Shown here: positions 7,395 through 15,297 of the stretch, in pieces | How positions within the stretch are numbered: the stretch's first letter is position 1 | How the letters are laid out: every line of letters starts with the position of its first letter | Assembly (NCBI GenBank): GCA_002366615.1 | Contig: DFBL01000044.1 | Location: forward strand, 1-15,745 | Source of the DNA: Candidatus Dojkabacteria bacterium UBA3081 | GTDB lineage: Bacteria > Patescibacteriota > Dojkabacteria > SC72 | Length of the DNA: 15,745 nucleotides | Direction of reading: 5' to 3' | Notes under the pieces: model-generated | Databases searched by the model: none | What the model was told of the DNA's origin: nothing | What the model saw: the letters and a program-made list of their open reading frames with translations, nothing else | Program-made: the position numbers and the translations under genes

Positions 7395-7859
7395 TTAAAA
7401 TGGTAAGTCTGAATCCTCTAATGGATCTTCATCTGTTTCCTCTTCCTCTACCTTTGTGCTTTCTTCCTTGATTTCATCCTCTTGAGAGGCTTCACTCTGA
7501 TCAATTCCAGCACCCTCTCTACCCTTACTATCAAGAAGTATCATATCATCTACTCTTACCTCTGTTTTGTATCTAGTAGACCCATCTTCTGACTCCCAAG
7601 ATCTGGTAGTTAAAGATCCTTCTATATATACTTTCATTCCTTTTGCTAATAGCTGTTGACATATCTCAGCTATCTTATTCCAAGCTACAATGTTATGAAA
7701 CTCTGCTGCCTCTTTAACATTCCCTTGCTGATCTTTCCAGGACTTGTTTGTAGCCATACCAAATGTAACAACAGGTGACCCATTTGTTGTATATCTCATC
7801 TCTGGGTCTCTTGTTAGATTCCCTATTAGCTGAACCTTATTTAACGATCTTACTGACAT
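7395..7859 (-). CDS. ssb: Single-stranded DNA-binding protein
   Basis: SSB coats single-stranded DNA during replication, repair and recombination and recruits partners through its C-terminal tip. The 154 residues contain one OB fold (about 5-112) with the expected blocks LNKVQLIGNLTRDPEMRYT, AEFHNIVAWNKIAEIC and GMKVYIEGSLTTRSW. A strongly acidic linker follows (about 120-148), and the chain ends in DSDLPF, a near-canonical form of the DDDIPF tip. It sits between rpsF and rpsR, the usual bacterial arrangement, 66 bases after rpsF and 17 bases before rpsR. No Shine-Dalgarno motif precedes ATG 7859; the leader is AT-only near the start. A small inverted repeat lies in the gap upstream. Confidence 0.97.
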   Translation of the reverse strand: MSVRSLNKVQLIGNLTRDPEMRYTTNGSPVVTFGMATNKSWKDQQGNVKEAAEFHNIVAWNKIAEICQQLLAKGMKVYIEGSLTTRSWESEDGSTRYKTEVRVDDMILLDSKGREGAGIDQSEASQEDEIKEESTKVEEEETDEDPLEDSDLPF

Positions 7860-7891
7860 CTCTTTATATTATAATAAATTAAACTTACCTC

Positions 7892-7913
7892 TAATCTTAA
7901 CAACTAAAGATTA
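7892..7913 (-). other. Small AT-rich inverted repeat between rpsF and ssb
   Basis: On the minus strand TAATCTT (7913-7907) and AAGATTA (7898-7892) pair perfectly around an 8-base loop. The stem has only one G-C pair and no T-run follows, so it is not a convincing terminator. It could be an mRNA processing or attenuation element, or chance in AT-rich DNA. Confidence 0.3.
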
Positions 7914-7925
7914 AAAAATATTTAA

Positions 7926-8282
7926 CTAAATCTCAATCTCTTTTTTCTTAATTCTTTTACCAATATCCTGTGGTCTATCAACCTCAATTATCATAAATCT
8001 TAATATCTCTTGCCTAAGTTGCAACTGTCTTTTCATCTCATTTATATTACCTGGATGATTTATGAAGTTGTAAACAATATAGTAGCCCTCATTGTGTCCA
8101 TCTATCTTGTAAGCAAGATATCTCTTACCCCAAACATCTACATCTACAACCTCTCCACCATCTTGAGATATAAGTTTAGTAAAGTCTTTATGCAGACTTT
8201 TCCTTAAATCATCTGGAAGCAAAGGTTTGAGTGCAACCATTAATTCATAATTTCTCACTTGTTTTTCTTTTTCAACTAGCAT
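7926..8282 (-). CDS. rpsF: Ribosomal protein bS6
   Basis: bS6 is a 30S platform protein that binds with bS18. The 118 residues show the ferredoxin-like bS6 fold with RNYELMVALKP at the start of the core, WGKRYLAYKIDGHNEGYYIVYNF (51-73 by count) in the middle, and a basic tail (IGKRIKKKEIEI). The chosen start ATG 8282 has a real Shine-Dalgarno-like AGAGGA 11 bases upstream and lies behind a good promoter. The family usually begins at about 'MRNYEL', so the GTG at residue 9 (8258) is a possible alternative, but it has no ribosome binding site. It is the first gene of the rpsF-ssb-rpsR operon. The leader, about 27 bases, is too short to hold the S6:S18 autoregulatory stem found in many bacteria. 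The stop is TAG. Confidence 0.96.
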   Translation of the reverse strand: MLVEKEKQVRNYELMVALKPLLPDDLRKSLHKDFTKLISQDGGEVVDVDVWGKRYLAYKIDGHNEGYYIVYNFINHPGNINEMKRQLQLRQEILRFMIIEVDRPQDIGKRIKKKEIEI

Positions 8283-8293
8283 CTAATATTCTT

Positions 8294-8299
8294 TCCTCT
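8294..8299 (-). promoter_or_regulatory. Shine-Dalgarno-like AGAGGA before rpsF
   Basis: AGAGGA lies 11 bases upstream of ATG 8282 on the minus strand. It is the only convincing ribosome binding site I find in front of any gene here, and it supports the ATG over the internal GTG. The spacing is a little long. Confidence 0.55.
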
Positions 8300-8315
8300 T
8301 TAACTTAGCGAATGG

Positions 8316-8344
8316 ATTTTATCAAAAAAAAACATACTTTACAA
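8316..8344 (-). promoter_or_regulatory. Sigma70-type promoter of the rpsF operon
   Basis: On the minus strand there is a -35 TTGTAA (8344-8339), a 17-base spacer containing a run of nine T, and a -10 TAAAAT (8321-8316). Transcription would start near 8309. The 67-base gap between ychF and rpsF holds little else. The -35 box is the same TTGTAA as in the S41 operon promoter. Confidence 0.6.
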
Positions 8345-8350
8345 TTCTTT

Positions 8351-9475
8351 TTATGTATTCGCTAGAATTATAACATAGTCTCCATCCTTTACTAGATAAT
8401 CCTTTCCCTGATTTTTTATTAAACCACTCTCTTTAGCCTTATTCCATCCTCCGATATCCATCATCTTCTCTACATTCACTACATCAGCAGTAATAAAGTT
8501 TTTTCCTAAATCAGTATGTATTACACCAGCTGCACCCTTAATCGTAGCCCCCCTCTCTATACTCCATGCATTACACTCCTTAGAAGAACCTGTATAAAAG
8601 GTTAGTAAATTTAATCTATCGTATGCTGTTTTGATAACATCTTCGATACTAGTTGGTTCCTTTCCTAGAAGTTGTGTAAAATCTCCAATTTCATCCTCTT
8701 CCATCTCTGCTAAATCTGACAGGAGCTTTACATCTCCTGTTAAGACAAATCTGTTTTCACTATCTCCAGATATCTCTCCAAGTTTCTCTATCCATTTCTC
8801 GATATCTGTACTCTCTACCCCCTCTTTACAATTTAAAAGAAATACCCTCTCTTTGTTAGTTAAAAGAAATAGAGTATGTAAAATGCTCTTTTGATCATCA
8901 TTAAGCTTCATATCTATTACTGGTTTTCCTTCTCCCAACCACTCTAATGTTTTTTCCAATGTATCTAACTCTAATTTGATAGTATCGGTAACTCCAGATC
9001 TACTATTCCTTTTTACACTGTCATATCTCTTTTCCAATACCTCAATATCTTTAATTATTAATTCGGATTGCACTATCTCAAAATCATCTATTGGATCTAT
9101 CCTGTTGTATACATGCACTATCTCTTCACTATGAAATGCTCTTAATATATACAAAATTACATCAACCTCCCTAATATGGGAAAGGAACTGATTCCCTAAA
9201 CCCTCTCCCTTAGAGGCGCCCTTTACCAAACCCGCTATATCAACAAAGGTCATAGAGGATGGGACAATCTTTTTGGCATCGAAAAAGGATGCTAATCTAC
9301 TCAACCTCTCATCCGGGATTTGCACAACCCCAACATTTTTATCTAATGTACAGAAGGGATAGTTTTCTGCAGGTACTGATTTTTTAGTTAGTGCATTAAA
9401 AAGAGTTGATTTCCCAGAATTAGGAAGTCCTACTATGCCTAACGAAAGTGTATGTGATCTTACTACTTGTGACAT
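8351..9475 (-). CDS. ychF: YchF/Obg-family ribosome-associated ATPase
   Basis: YchF (OLA1 in eukaryotes) is a translation-factor-class P-loop protein that prefers ATP to GTP and binds ribosomes; its exact role is unsettled. The 374 residues match the usual 360-370. Visible parts are the G1 P-loop GLPNSGKS (16-23), the family block YPFCTLDKNVGVVQIPDERL (39-58), G3 DIAG (79-82), the KGEGLGNQFLSHIREVD segment, a coiled-coil insert (about 140-185), and the NxxE form of G4 (NCKE, 215-218) that marks ATP preference. The C-terminal TGS-like domain (about 291-374) includes AWSIERGAT and GAAGVIHTDLGKNFITADV. The central part is more divergent than in proteobacterial YchF. It is a single-gene unit or reads into the rpsF operon 68 bases downstream, and it is transcribed divergently from the transglutaminase gene. 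No Shine-Dalgarno motif is seen. Confidence 0.95.
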   Translation of the reverse strand: MSQVVRSHTLSLGIVGLPNSGKSTLFNALTKKSVPAENYPFCTLDKNVGVVQIPDERLSRLASFFDAKKIVPSSMTFVDIAGLVKGASKGEGLGNQFLSHIREVDVILYILRAFHSEEIVHVYNRIDPIDDFEIVQSELIIKDIEVLEKRYDSVKRNSRSGVTDTIKLELDTLEKTLEWLGEGKPVIDMKLNDDQKSILHTLFLLTNKERVFLLNCKEGVESTDIEKWIEKLGEISGDSENRFVLTGDVKLLSDLAEMEEDEIGDFTQLLGKEPTSIEDVIKTAYDRLNLLTFYTGSSKECNAWSIERGATIKGAAGVIHTDLGKNFITADVVNVEKMMDIGGWNKAKESGLIKNQGKDYLVKDGDYVIILANT

Positions 9476-9510
9476 TTAATCGATATTTTAAAAGATATTT
9501 TAAATTGGTA

Positions 9511-9519
9511 ATTATACCA
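9511..9519 (-). promoter_or_regulatory. Extended -10 promoter of ychF
   Basis: On the minus strand TGGTATAAT (9519-9511) is a perfect extended -10 element; the -35 region is poor (TAGAAT at 9540-9535). Transcription would start near 9504, about 28 bases before ATG 9475. The same 80-base gap must also hold the plus-strand promoter of the transglutaminase gene, for which I see only weak candidates such as TTGGTA (9505-9510) with TATTTT (9528-9533). Confidence 0.5.
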
Positions 9520-9555
9520 CTTTAAAATATTTTGATTCTAAAGTAATATATAAAA

Positions 9556-11403
9556 ATGAAACTGCTCAAAAAGATAGGCTTTCTAGCTATATTACTATTT
9601 ACTCTGCTTTTAGCTAAAGATATAGTACTTGCTTCCGAATACGACTTCTATATACAACAAAATACTACTCTTAACTACACTACAGGAAATGATTTTGTAG
9701 ATATACGTGTTAAATTCGTAAGAAAGATAAATAACAGAGAGTACTACTTTTCAGCAAAGGGAGAGCAGATATTTCATATACCTGATGGTGCTGGTAAAGA
9801 TGAGGAAGAGATAAAGGAGGAGAGAGAGTACAAGAAAAACTCAATCGTTGTTACTAGTAGTAACGGAGCTAAAATATCCTACTATATAGAAGAGTTGGAG
9901 ATTGGAAATGGTATGTATGTTAAGGTTGCTAACTACAAAGAAACAAAATATGGGAGTGAATATATTGTATATCTAAATTACAAAGTTCATGACTATGTGT
10001 CCAATCAAAAAGGACTAATTAAGCTTGAGTATCCTGCACTGGATAAAGAGACTAAACTTGAGCAGACAGATGAAGAGACAAATACTAGGACTAATATCTC
10101 TTACAATTTAGATGTAATTGTTGATAATGATATACTTCAATTAGCAAAGATATTTCCAAAAGAATTTGAAGTTAAACAAGAGGATGAGAATACAACTTAC
10201 TCCTTTGATTCAGATAGTAGGATTGGTTCTCCAATACTTTTAGAATTTGGTACCTCAATAATTTACAGATTTGAACTCCTCTTAGAAACCTCAAAAACAG
10301 ATACAATAGTTCCTGAGAAATATTCTTCTAATTTACAAACTATTTCTACAAATATCTATGAACTTTCTATGCCAAGAGAATTTGGAGAAAACAAACAGAG
10401 GGTGAAAATAGATAAGGTTTCCCCTATCCCAACTAAAATCTCTATGGATAACGAGGGGAATGTGATAGGTACTTTTGAAGTACCTGCTAATAGTGATAGT
10501 CAAATATATATATCAGGATATGCGTGGGTAGAACAACCTTCCTATGATGATGGCATTAATATCCCGCAGTTATCATATGAGGAGTATCTAAATAGTGTAA
10601 AAGAGGATAGTACTCTATCTAAGTATTTAGATTCTTCTTCATATTGGCAAGTAACAGATCCATATATACAAAATAAGGCTAAAGAGCTCATTGAAGGAAA
10701 GATATCAATATTAGAGATTATACAAGCCGATTACACCTTTGTAGGAGATACTTTAACATATGATGAATCAATGGCAGACTCTCTGTCTGAAAGCGATAGA
10801 AAAGGGGCCGTAGCCGCTTTAGAAAGTGGTACTGGAGTATGTATGGAGTATGCAGATGCTTTAACTGCACTTCTAAGAGCACAGGGCATACCCTCAAGGG
10901 TTGCATTTGGATATTCTATGGGTGCTAAAGATGAGTATTTAGATGCAGGCCATGCTTGGGTACAGGCATGGATACCAGAATATGGGTGGTTAAGTATAGA
11001 TCCTACATATGAAGGTGCCAATTTAAGAATAGGGCCAAATATAGATATCCTACTTTGGAGTACACAGTATAGTGATGAGGACAAAAGGTTGAGAGTTTTT
11101 TCCGCTAATTCCGTTCCTCAAGAGCCAGATAATCTTCAAATTAAGGTATATCCACAAAATGAAGAGAAAATAGAAAATGTGGAGTCTTTACTTTCTTACT
11201 CTGATATACAATTTGAAAATGATGAATACTCTACAAAAGAGATGGTAAATATTGTAATTAAAACTACTCCATTGGGAAAAGCATTAATAATAATATTACC
11301 AATAACTATTACCCTACTTCTGACTATTCTTCTGCTATCCTTAATAGGGACTTTAATTAGAAGGCTTAAAACTCGTAAAGCTTCTCTAAATCAACAACCT
11401 TAA
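9556..11403 (+). CDS. Secreted, C-terminally membrane-tethered transglutaminase-like protein
   Basis: The 615-residue chain starts with a signal peptide (KK, hydrophobic 8-20, probable cleavage after LAS at 25-27). A long extracellular beta-rich region (about 28-330) shows no motif I can name. The transglutaminase-like (papain-fold) domain is at about 370-490 with the full triad: Cys429 in GVCMEYADAL, His466 in GHAWVQAW and Asp482 in SIDPTY. After a linker comes a C-terminal membrane helix (about 575-599) and a basic cytoplasmic tail, so the enzyme would be held on the outer face of the membrane. Such bacterial proteins may crosslink, cleave or deamidate proteins or peptidoglycan peptides; the substrate is unknown. 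It is a lone plus-strand gene, divergent from ychF. Its last 38 bases overlap the 3' end of the AMP phosphorylase gene on the other strand, and that overlap encodes the tail KTRKASLNQQP. No ribosome binding site precedes ATG 9556. Confidence 0.9.
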   Translation: MKLLKKIGFLAILLFTLLLAKDIVLASEYDFYIQQNTTLNYTTGNDFVDIRVKFVRKINNREYYFSAKGEQIFHIPDGAGKDEEEIKEEREYKKNSIVVTSSNGAKISYYIEELEIGNGMYVKVANYKETKYGSEYIVYLNYKVHDYVSNQKGLIKLEYPALDKETKLEQTDEETNTRTNISYNLDVIVDNDILQLAKIFPKEFEVKQEDENTTYSFDSDSRIGSPILLEFGTSIIYRFELLLETSKTDTIVPEKYSSNLQTISTNIYELSMPREFGENKQRVKIDKVSPIPTKISMDNEGNVIGTFEVPANSDSQIYISGYAWVEQPSYDDGINIPQLSYEEYLNSVKEDSTLSKYLDSSSYWQVTDPYIQNKAKELIEGKISILEIIQADYTFVGDTLTYDESMADSLSESDRKGAVAALESGTGVCMEYADALTALLRAQGIPSRVAFGYSMGAKDEYLDAGHAWVQAWIPEYGWLSIDPTYEGANLRIGPNIDILLWSTQYSDEDKRLRVFSANSVPQEPDNLQIKVYPQNEEKIENVESLLSYSDIQFENDEYSTKEMVNIVIKTTPLGKALIIILPITITLLLTILLLSLIGTLIRRLKTRKASLNQQP

Positions 11404-12874
11404 CCCCCTCTTCCATCCTATCTTTTGCAGTTGCATAAAGAGTCATTAATACATCTCCTTTCTTAACCCTATCTCCCTGAACCTTAGAAAAATGTATTCC
11501 AGCCTCTTTTATCATTGGAGTACCCAAAGACCTAGCTATCTCTACTATTTCCCTAGTATTAATACTTTTAATAGTCCCACTCTTTATTGATTTAACATCA
11601 TGAGTTATGTTTCCAAGCTTAAGTTGCGTAGACTTAAGTTCTTTTTTAGCACCCTGTGCGATAGCAATCTCCCAGAATTTCTTCAATGCTTTACCCGAAT
11701 CAAGTATATCCTGAGCAAAATCCTTACCCTCCCCCTTCTTTGCCTTGCCTGTGTGTTCAAAAATAGTAGTTGCCATATTCAAAATAGTTTCTTCTAAATC
11801 TTCACACCTTTCATCTGCTCTTTCTAAAATTCTAAGACACTCCCTCATCTCTAGTACTGGACCTACACCTTTACCATCTGGTCCTTTCACTATCCTTTTA
11901 TGTGTTACACACTTGATATTGAATTTTTGGAAAAGTTTCTCAAACTCTCTAGCTAGAAATTCTAAATCATCGGGTCTCTCTATCTTTGTTCCACTACCAT
12001 ATGGTAAATCGATTAATACAAATGTTGCCCCCATTGCTATCTTTTTAGCAACAATACTAACTAAAACCTTTTGGAATTCCTGAATCCTAAGAGATCTTTC
12101 TACATTAATGATTTCGTCGTCAGCAGGAGCTAAATACAGAGAGCCACCCCAAACCATACATGCCCCAACCTTCTCAACTACCTTGTACACCTCCTCTTTG
12201 TTAAGAGCAACAGGCATAACACTTTCCAAGATATCTGTAGTGCCTGCTGGAGAAGTGATTGCCCTAGTTGAAGTATTAGGAATAACTAATCCTGCAGTAG
12301 CTAAAATGGGAATTAGAGTTGTAGTTATACCCTTTCCTGCTGTACCACCAATCGAGTGCTTATCTACAACTAAATCTTTGTTGTTTTTAATATATTTAAA
12401 ATCGAGTATATCCCCTGATTCGGCCATTCCCTTTGTCATTGAATATATCTCATCATCAGTAAAACCTGGATTAAAGAAGGTAGAAACAAAAAAGGCAATT
12501 TCTGTCTCTTTAAGCTTACGAGTACCAATATCTCTCATAATACTGAGTAATTCTGCTTCATTTAATCTATGTCCAGAGATTTTTTTACGTATTGCATCCA
12601 ATGCTTCACTAGTTGATGGTATATCAACAAGTACAGTAGCACTCTCTGGGACATGATATTCCTCTACGATTTCCTCATAGAGACCAACAGAACCACTACT
12701 GATTTTTGAATCAGTAATTATAACTTTTACGTAAAGCTCAATATCCTTGTAACCAAGTAAAACTATGTCTCCCTCATTAACCCCAAGCTCCTGTGTGTCT
12801 TTTCTGTGCATTAGGATATATAGACTTTTACCTCCCTCTAGATCAAACTTCTTACTCTTAAGATATAGTGCCAT
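11366..12874 (-). CDS. deoA: AMP phosphorylase (archaeal-type thymidine/AMP phosphorylase family)
   Basis: The predicted reaction is AMP + phosphate to adenine + ribose-1,5-bisphosphate (CMP and UMP are also used by the archaeal enzyme). At 502 residues it is the long archaeal/CPR type: an extra N-terminal beta domain (about 1-85) precedes the pyrimidine-nucleoside-phosphorylase fold (helical part 88-155, alpha/beta core, C-terminal barrel-like domain about 425-495). Key blocks are VVDKHSIGGTAGKG (169-181 region) and RAITSPAGTTDILE (204-217), the phosphate- and base-binding segments. The length and these motifs separate it from true thymidine phosphorylases of about 435 residues. It follows the ribose-1,5-bisphosphate isomerase gene by 17 bases, and that enzyme uses its product, which strongly supports the AMP assignment. 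No Shine-Dalgarno motif is seen. Its 3' end overlaps the convergent transglutaminase gene by 38 bases. Confidence 0.93.
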   Translation of the reverse strand: MALYLKSKKFDLEGGKSLYILMHRKDTQELGVNEGDIVLLGYKDIELYVKVIITDSKISSGSVGLYEEIVEEYHVPESATVLVDIPSTSEALDAIRKKISGHRLNEAELLSIMRDIGTRKLKETEIAFFVSTFFNPGFTDDEIYSMTKGMAESGDILDFKYIKNNKDLVVDKHSIGGTAGKGITTTLIPILATAGLVIPNTSTRAITSPAGTTDILESVMPVALNKEEVYKVVEKVGACMVWGGSLYLAPADDEIINVERSLRIQEFQKVLVSIVAKKIAMGATFVLIDLPYGSGTKIERPDDLEFLAREFEKLFQKFNIKCVTHKRIVKGPDGKGVGPVLEMRECLRILERADERCEDLEETILNMATTIFEHTGKAKKGEGKDFAQDILDSGKALKKFWEIAIAQGAKKELKSTQLKLGNITHDVKSIKSGTIKSINTREIVEIARSLGTPMIKEAGIHFSKVQGDRVKKGDVLMTLYATAKDRMEEGVKVVDLEKLYEF

Positions 12875-12891
12875 TTTTCAGTATATTTAAT

Positions 12892-13836
12892 TTAATTTTC
12901 AAAAAGCCAAGAGTATTTTGCTTTTACTATGTCTTCTATTTCATTAGGTTTAATGATCCCAAATTCGGTCATAAAACCAGTAATCAATTTCTTGTCTACT
13001 ATTTCGAAAGCAGGATTATACATATGTAACCCCTCGGGTGCGTCAAGCCAAAGCTCCTTATCTTCCCTTATTTCAATCTCTATATCTTGCATTTTGATGT
13101 TAGGTTCAACCTTCAGAAGTGGTGAAACAACATAAAGATTCTGCGTCGCCCAGTGTGCTGCCATTGCAATCCCCCAACTGCCTATCTTGTTAATACAGCT
13201 CCCATCCAAAGTAATCTGATCACATCCAATAAACACCGCATCTATAGGAATAGAGCCTCTTCCAATTACAAAAGACTCAGCTGCACTATCCGCAATCATT
13301 GTTGTAGAAATACCTGCTTCTAAAAGGTTCTTAGCAGTTTTATGCCCTTGAAAGAGAGGTCTAGTTTCGGTACATACAACATCAAACGAACTCCTATCCC
13401 TAGCCATCTCTTTTATTATCGCTATCGCAGTAGATGAGTGACAGTGAGTAAGAATATTTTCAAAATGTCTAACATATGGAACCCCTAATTCAATGATTGA
13501 TCTTTTAGAATCAGATATCTTAAAAAGGTACTGATCACAGAAATTCATTAGGTGCTGTTTCATATCATCTAGAGATTGTAAATCAGTTATCTTCTCTTTA
13601 AACATATGTCCAACAAATTTGATTCCATTTCTAGCTAAGGGTTCATTCTCTCTAGCATTTGCTAATTTCTCTCCAACTCTTTTTAATTCAGTGTAAAACG
13701 CCTCTTTGTCTGAAATATTAGACTCCTCTATAAAAATTTTCATCCCTTCGATAGTTGCAATAGCAACATTTGTCGCTCCTTGGATGTTCAAATCTTTTAT
13801 ATCTTTTTCGATATCTAATATCTGTTTAACACTCAT
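12892..13836 (-). CDS. Ribose-1,5-bisphosphate isomerase (eIF2B alpha-like family)
   Basis: The predicted reaction is ribose-1,5-bisphosphate to ribulose-1,5-bisphosphate, the step before RuBisCO in the AMP pathway. The 314 residues have the eIF2B/MtnA fold: a helical N-terminal domain (1-110) and a Rossmann-like C-terminal domain. The THCHSST block has Cys132, and IGCDQITLDG has Asp206; these correspond to the catalytic Cys and Asp described for the Thermococcus kodakarensis enzyme. CTETRPLFQGHKTA (155-168) and the NKIGSWGIAMAAHW block are also typical. The related methylthioribose-1-phosphate isomerase is possible by fold, but the neighbouring AMP phosphorylase favours the present call. It starts 2 bases after the upstream beta-CASP nuclease gene and ends 17 bases before AMP phosphorylase, a clear operon. 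No Shine-Dalgarno motif precedes ATG 13836. Confidence 0.92.
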   Translation of the reverse strand: MSVKQILDIEKDIKDLNIQGATNVAIATIEGMKIFIEESNISDKEAFYTELKRVGEKLANARENEPLARNGIKFVGHMFKEKITDLQSLDDMKQHLMNFCDQYLFKISDSKRSIIELGVPYVRHFENILTHCHSSTAIAIIKEMARDRSSFDVVCTETRPLFQGHKTAKNLLEAGISTTMIADSAAESFVIGRGSIPIDAVFIGCDQITLDGSCINKIGSWGIAMAAHWATQNLYVVSPLLKVEPNIKMQDIEIEIREDKELWLDAPEGLHMYNPAFEIVDKKLITGFMTEFGIIKPNEIEDIVKAKYSWLFEN

Positions 13837-13838
13837 AT

Positions 13839-15266
13839 CTATTTAAGTTCAATTTCTTCATTTAATTTAGGAACATCAACATCTATGTTTAATTCAGACT
13901 TAATATTACTAGCAAAACCAATAGCTATTTCCTCATCAGCATGAACGATAAAAATCCTTTTTGGAGAGTGACCAAAGCTTCGTAACCAGTACCTGAGATC
14001 TCTCTGGTCTCCATGGGCAGAAAAACCTCCTAAGGTATGTATTTGAGCATTGACCTGTAATTTTTGTCCCATTACCCGAATCTCTTTCTCTTTATTTACA
14101 ATTCTTCTTCCTAATGTACCCTCTACTTGATAACCAACAAACACCATATGGGTATTGCTCTTCTCTATATGATTCTTAATATGATGAACTATCCTTCCCC
14201 CCGTACACATACCGCTTCCTGCTATTATCACTACACCCTTTTTAGATATTAATCTCTTAGATTCCTCTGCTGAATCTACGGCTACTAACCCTGGAAAATA
14301 GAATGGATCATCTCCTTTCTCTATGAGTCTTCTGGCATCTTCGTCATAAAATGTTGGGTACTTTTTAAATACTTCAGTAGCTTTAGAAGCCATAGGGCTA
14401 TCTAAAAATACTTCTATGTCTTCTAATATGTTGTTTTCTACAAAAAGATTTATCTCATACAAAACCTCTTGAGTTCTCTCAATTGCAAATGATGGAATGA
14501 GAACATTCCCCTGCTCCTCTTTCGCTTGCTTAAGTATAGAGAGAAATTCAAGTAAGGTTTCATCCCTATTTTTATGTAATCTGTTTCCATAGGTTGCTTC
14601 ACAAATCACATAGTCCGCCTCCCTTATCAAATCGGGATCTCTCACTATTCTAGCTCCAGGTTGCCCTAAATCTCCGGAAAATACTATCTTACGATTTCTT
14701 CCCTCCTTAGTTTTAATCCAGAATTCAAGAGTTGCTGAACCAAGTATATGTCCTGCATCTCGCATTCTAAACTCTACTCCCTTTTTAAAATCAACCGATG
14801 TCCCATATGGGTATATTTCAAAAAGCTCTAAGGCTACCTGCACATCTTCTTCTGTAAAGAGAGGCTTCCTCTCAGCGTAAAGGGAACCCTCTTCAGAAAG
14901 TCCTCCCCTTTCTCCTTTATTTGTACTTTTAGCACTCCATCTTTTATACTCCTCCTTTTGTAGTCTTGCAGAATCCAAAAGGATAATCTCTGCTAAATCT
15001 CTAGTTGGTTGAGTAGAAACTATCTTCCCTTTAAAACCCTGTTTAACAAGAATAGGGAGTCTTCCACAGTGATCATAGTGAGCATGTGTAAGAAACACAA
15101 CATCTAACTGAGAAGGGTCGAAAGGAAATGGCTCATAATTAAGTTTCTCGATCTCATCTTTCCCTTGGAAGGCACCACAATCAACAAGGAATTTAAATTC
15201 CCCTGTATTAACAAAATAGCAAGAACCTGTTACTGTTCTAGTAGCACCACAAAATTTTAACTTCAT
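13839..15266 (-). CDS. Beta-CASP metallo-beta-lactamase ribonuclease
   Basis: This belongs to the RNA-processing branch of the metallo-beta-lactamase fold (CPSF73/YSH1-like, MBL-fold RNA exonuclease type). The 475 residues show the metal site THAHYDHCG (His61, His63, Asp65, His66), His173 in DAGHILGS, Asp199 in SGDLG, the beta-CASP insert (about 215-400) with IPSFAIERTQEVLYEI and the GSGMCTGGRIVHHI block (350-363), then GGFSAHGDQ with His418 and the late His442 in VHADEE. All the ligands expected for a two-metal nuclease appear present. No RNA-binding KH domain precedes the fold. It likely processes or degrades RNA, but polarity (5'-3' exo or endo) cannot be told. It lies 31 bases after the CCA-enzyme gene and 2 bases before the isomerase gene, so it is embedded in the AMP-salvage operon. 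The stop is TAG; no Shine-Dalgarno motif is seen. Confidence 0.92.
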   Translation of the reverse strand: MKLKFCGATRTVTGSCYFVNTGEFKFLVDCGAFQGKDEIEKLNYEPFPFDPSQLDVVFLTHAHYDHCGRLPILVKQGFKGKIVSTQPTRDLAEIILLDSARLQKEEYKRWSAKSTNKGERGGLSEEGSLYAERKPLFTEEDVQVALELFEIYPYGTSVDFKKGVEFRMRDAGHILGSATLEFWIKTKEGRNRKIVFSGDLGQPGARIVRDPDLIREADYVICEATYGNRLHKNRDETLLEFLSILKQAKEEQGNVLIPSFAIERTQEVLYEINLFVENNILEDIEVFLDSPMASKATEVFKKYPTFYDEDARRLIEKGDDPFYFPGLVAVDSAEESKRLISKKGVVIIAGSGMCTGGRIVHHIKNHIEKSNTHMVFVGYQVEGTLGRRIVNKEKEIRVMGQKLQVNAQIHTLGGFSAHGDQRDLRYWLRSFGHSPKRIFIVHADEEIAIGFASNIKSELNIDVDVPKLNEEIELK

Positions 15267-15297
15267 ATCAGGCAGTAGATAATTTAATTACATAATA

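Noticed and set aside
8283..8309. S6:S18-binding regulatory stem in the rpsF leader
   Set aside because: The predicted leader is only about 27 bases and contains no stem with the expected CCG-containing bulge.
12108..12656. Plus-strand 182-codon open frame
   Set aside because: It lies wholly inside the AMP phosphorylase gene on the opposite strand, shows no family-like motifs, and is explained as a shadow frame.
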